A stretch of DNA of 64,000 nt, taken from the NCBI RefSeq assembly GCF_009811555.1, contig NZ_BLIN01000003.1:620001-684000 (forward strand), read 5' to 3'. Below the pieces are notes generated by a model. It saw only the letters and a program-made list of their open reading frames with translations, did no database searches and was not told the DNA's origin. Below, in pieces: positions 62,875-64,000 of the stretch (position 1 is the stretch's first letter; every line of letters begins with the position of its first letter). Both the position numbers and the translations under genes were made by a program. Source of the DNA: Streptomyces caniferus. Its GTDB lineage: Bacteria > Actinomycetota > Actinomycetes > Streptomycetales > Streptomycetaceae.

Positions 62875-63606
62875 ATGGCTCCCACTGAATTAGGTCCTGT
62901 CGCCACGCACCCGGCTTCCGAAAGCGAGAGTTTCTACCGCGAACGAGGCGCTTTTGCGATCATGCGGGCTGCGCACTTCCCGGACGACCTGCTCTCGTTC
63001 CTCCAAATGGAGTCCCTGGTTGCCGGGGAAAGCGTGGCCCGGTACGGCTGTGACGCCATCGTCGAACTCGGCTGTTACGACGGCCGGGCCCTGGAAGTGG
63101 CCAGGTTCGCCGGTGTTCGCTATCTCGGCGTCGATGTGAACGGCCGGGCCATCGACGCGCTGCGCCGCCGCATCGCGGACGAAGGGGTGGCGGAGCAGGC
63201 GGCCGCGATCCAGGGGAACGCCCTGCACAGCGAGGAATGGCAGCCCCGACTGCCGGGTCAACACCCCCTTCAGCTCGTTCCGTTCAACCTCCTGGGGAAC
63301 TTCCTGGAGCCGGCCGCCTTGCTGCGTGCCATGCGTGCGGTGGGTGGCACCGCGGTGGTCTCCGTCTTCAATGCCCAACGCGCCACCACCGAGGTGCGTC
63401 GGGCGTATTACTCAGCCTGCGGTATCGACTACCTGACGGAGGAGCCCGGCCCGTACGGCGGCGTCCTGTTCCGCGGCGCCGACGGATTCCAATCGCAGTC
63501 CTTCAGCGGTGAGGGCTTTCATGCGCTCATGGCGGAGGCGGGCATCCGGATCGTCGACGAATCAGCGAACCGCTTCGGGCGGTACGTCACGGTGCAATTC
63601 ACCTGA
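62875..63606 (+). CDS. Class I SAM-binding methyltransferase-like protein, copy 2
   Basis: This 243-residue protein starts at ATG 62875 after TGGAGGA. It is collinear over its whole length with the protein at 55419-56168: same ERGA.AIMRAAHFPD opening, motif I VELGCYDGRALEVARFAGVRYLGVDVNGRAI, LVPFNLLGNFLEPAALL in the motif IV place, GTAVVSVFNAQRATTEVRRAYY, and GGVLFRGADGFQSQSF. Both keep all putative SAM-binding residues, so neither looks like a decaying copy. The two copies bracket the metK/mtn block, and this one immediately precedes the NRPS. One may make an amino acid from SAM for loading onto the NRPS and the other may act on a tailoring step (inference). Confidence 0.8.
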   Translation: MAPTELGPVATHPASESESFYRERGAFAIMRAAHFPDDLLSFLQMESLVAGESVARYGCDAIVELGCYDGRALEVARFAGVRYLGVDVNGRAIDALRRRIADEGVAEQAAAIQGNALHSEEWQPRLPGQHPLQLVPFNLLGNFLEPAALLRAMRAVGGTAVVSVFNAQRATTEVRRAYYSACGIDYLTEEPGPYGGVLFRGADGFQSQSFSGEGFHALMAEAGIRIVDESANRFGRYVTVQFT

Positions 63607-63694
63607 CCGCGGGCGCGATCGTCAGTGAAACTCGCTATACCCGCCCCGCTCCCCCTTTGTCCCGTTTCCCCATCCCGCACCAGGAGGACGCAAG

Positions 63695-64000
63695 TTGCCG
63701 AGCGCTCGCAGTCGTCAGGTCAGGGCATCCGCAGCACAGGCAGAAATGTGGCTCGGGCAGCAGCTGGATACGACCGGAATCGGCTTCAACATCGCCCATT
63801 ACCTGACGCTTTATGGTCCCGTTGATATTCCGTTGCTGACCCGGGCAATCAAACAGGGATACGCCGAGGCCGAAACCTTTTGGGCGACGTTCCAGGAAAT
63901 CGGAACCACCGTCCACCGCAGCATCCGCGCCGTACCGGAATGGGACCTGCCGGTCCTGGACCTGAGCGACCACGACGACCCGACCGGCGCGGCCGAGGAA
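63695..64000 (+). CDS. Non-ribosomal peptide synthetase, N-terminal condensation domain (partial)
   Basis: The first 102 codons of a gene that runs off the right edge. It starts at TTG 63695 with AGGAGG upstream. The sequence begins a condensation domain: core motif C1 is recognised in RASAAQAEMWLGQQLDTTG, followed by FNIAHYLTLYGPVDIPLLTRAI and the NRPS-typical TVHRSIRAVPEWDLPVLDLS. The HHxxxDG motif would lie beyond the window. An N-terminal C domain means the protein either extends a chain begun elsewhere or is an acylating starter. It sets the biosynthetic context for the SAM-recycling genes. Confidence 0.88.
   Translation, partial: MPSARSRQVRASAAQAEMWLGQQLDTTGIGFNIAHYLTLYGPVDIPLLTRAIKQGYAEAETFWATFQEIGTTVHRSIRAVPEWDLPVLDLSDHDDPTGAAEE

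Overview
The window is high-GC actinobacterial DNA and almost certainly a Streptomyces chromosome. The evidence is GC-rich third codon positions, frequent GTG/TTG starts, Tat and lipoprotein signals, an RbpA gene with a sigma-R promoter, a smeA-sffA sporulation pair, a DasR-like chitinase promoter and an NRPS at the right edge. From about 24.6 to 45.4 kb the gene order (smeA, sffA, MocR/YczE pair, GDPD, MFS, rbpA, fxsA, ppm ... acyl-CoA dehydrogenase, chitinase) matches what I remember of the S. coelicolor smeA-rbpA-chiD core region. This is recollection, not a search. I see no tRNA, rRNA, CRISPR array or insertion sequence.

Layout. 1-2.1 kb: a truncated FAD oxidoreductase and an SDR/DUF2867 protein. 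2.2-13.5 kb: a LacI-controlled locus with a sugar ABC transporter (binding protein and two permeases, no ATPase), a GH5-like enzyme, a Tat-exported GH85 endo-beta-N-acetylglucosaminidase and a GH38 alpha-mannosidase; together these look like capture and breakdown of N-linked high-mannose glycans. 13.5-24.4 kb: housekeeping and small genes (lipoprotein esterase, MT0933-like protein, cold-shock protein, PBP-type carboxypeptidase, secreted endonuclease I, MurJ-like flippase, divergent LigD-polymerase/Ku NHEJ pair, S4 RNA-binding protein, YchJ-like protein). 24.6-45.4 kb: the conserved core region. 45.6-48.5 kb: a GAF-domain regulator and an aldehyde dehydrogenase. 48.7-49.0 kb: remains of an HNH endonuclease.

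49.1-64.0 kb is the most interesting part and looks like the left end of an NRPS biosynthetic gene cluster. Leftward genes encode an RpiR regulator, a PLP aminotransferase and an EamA exporter. Rightward genes encode an MFS transporter, an amidohydrolase, a SAM-binding class I methyltransferase-like protein, a MetK, a MtnA fused to adenine phosphoribosyltransferase, MtnP, MtnD, MtnC, MtnB, a universal-stress-like protein, a second copy of the SAM-binding protein, and the start of an NRPS condensation domain. With the aminotransferase acting as MtnE, this is a complete cycle: SAM -> 5'-methylthioadenosine (MTA) -> methionine -> SAM, with adenine recovered by the fused domain. Ordinary methylation releases SAH, not MTA, so a dedicated MTA-recycling set suggests that the pathway consumes SAM as a C4 amino acid donor. 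Examples would be cyclisation to azetidine-2-carboxylate or 3-amino-3-carboxypropyl transfer. The paired SAM-binding proteins are the leading candidates for that step.
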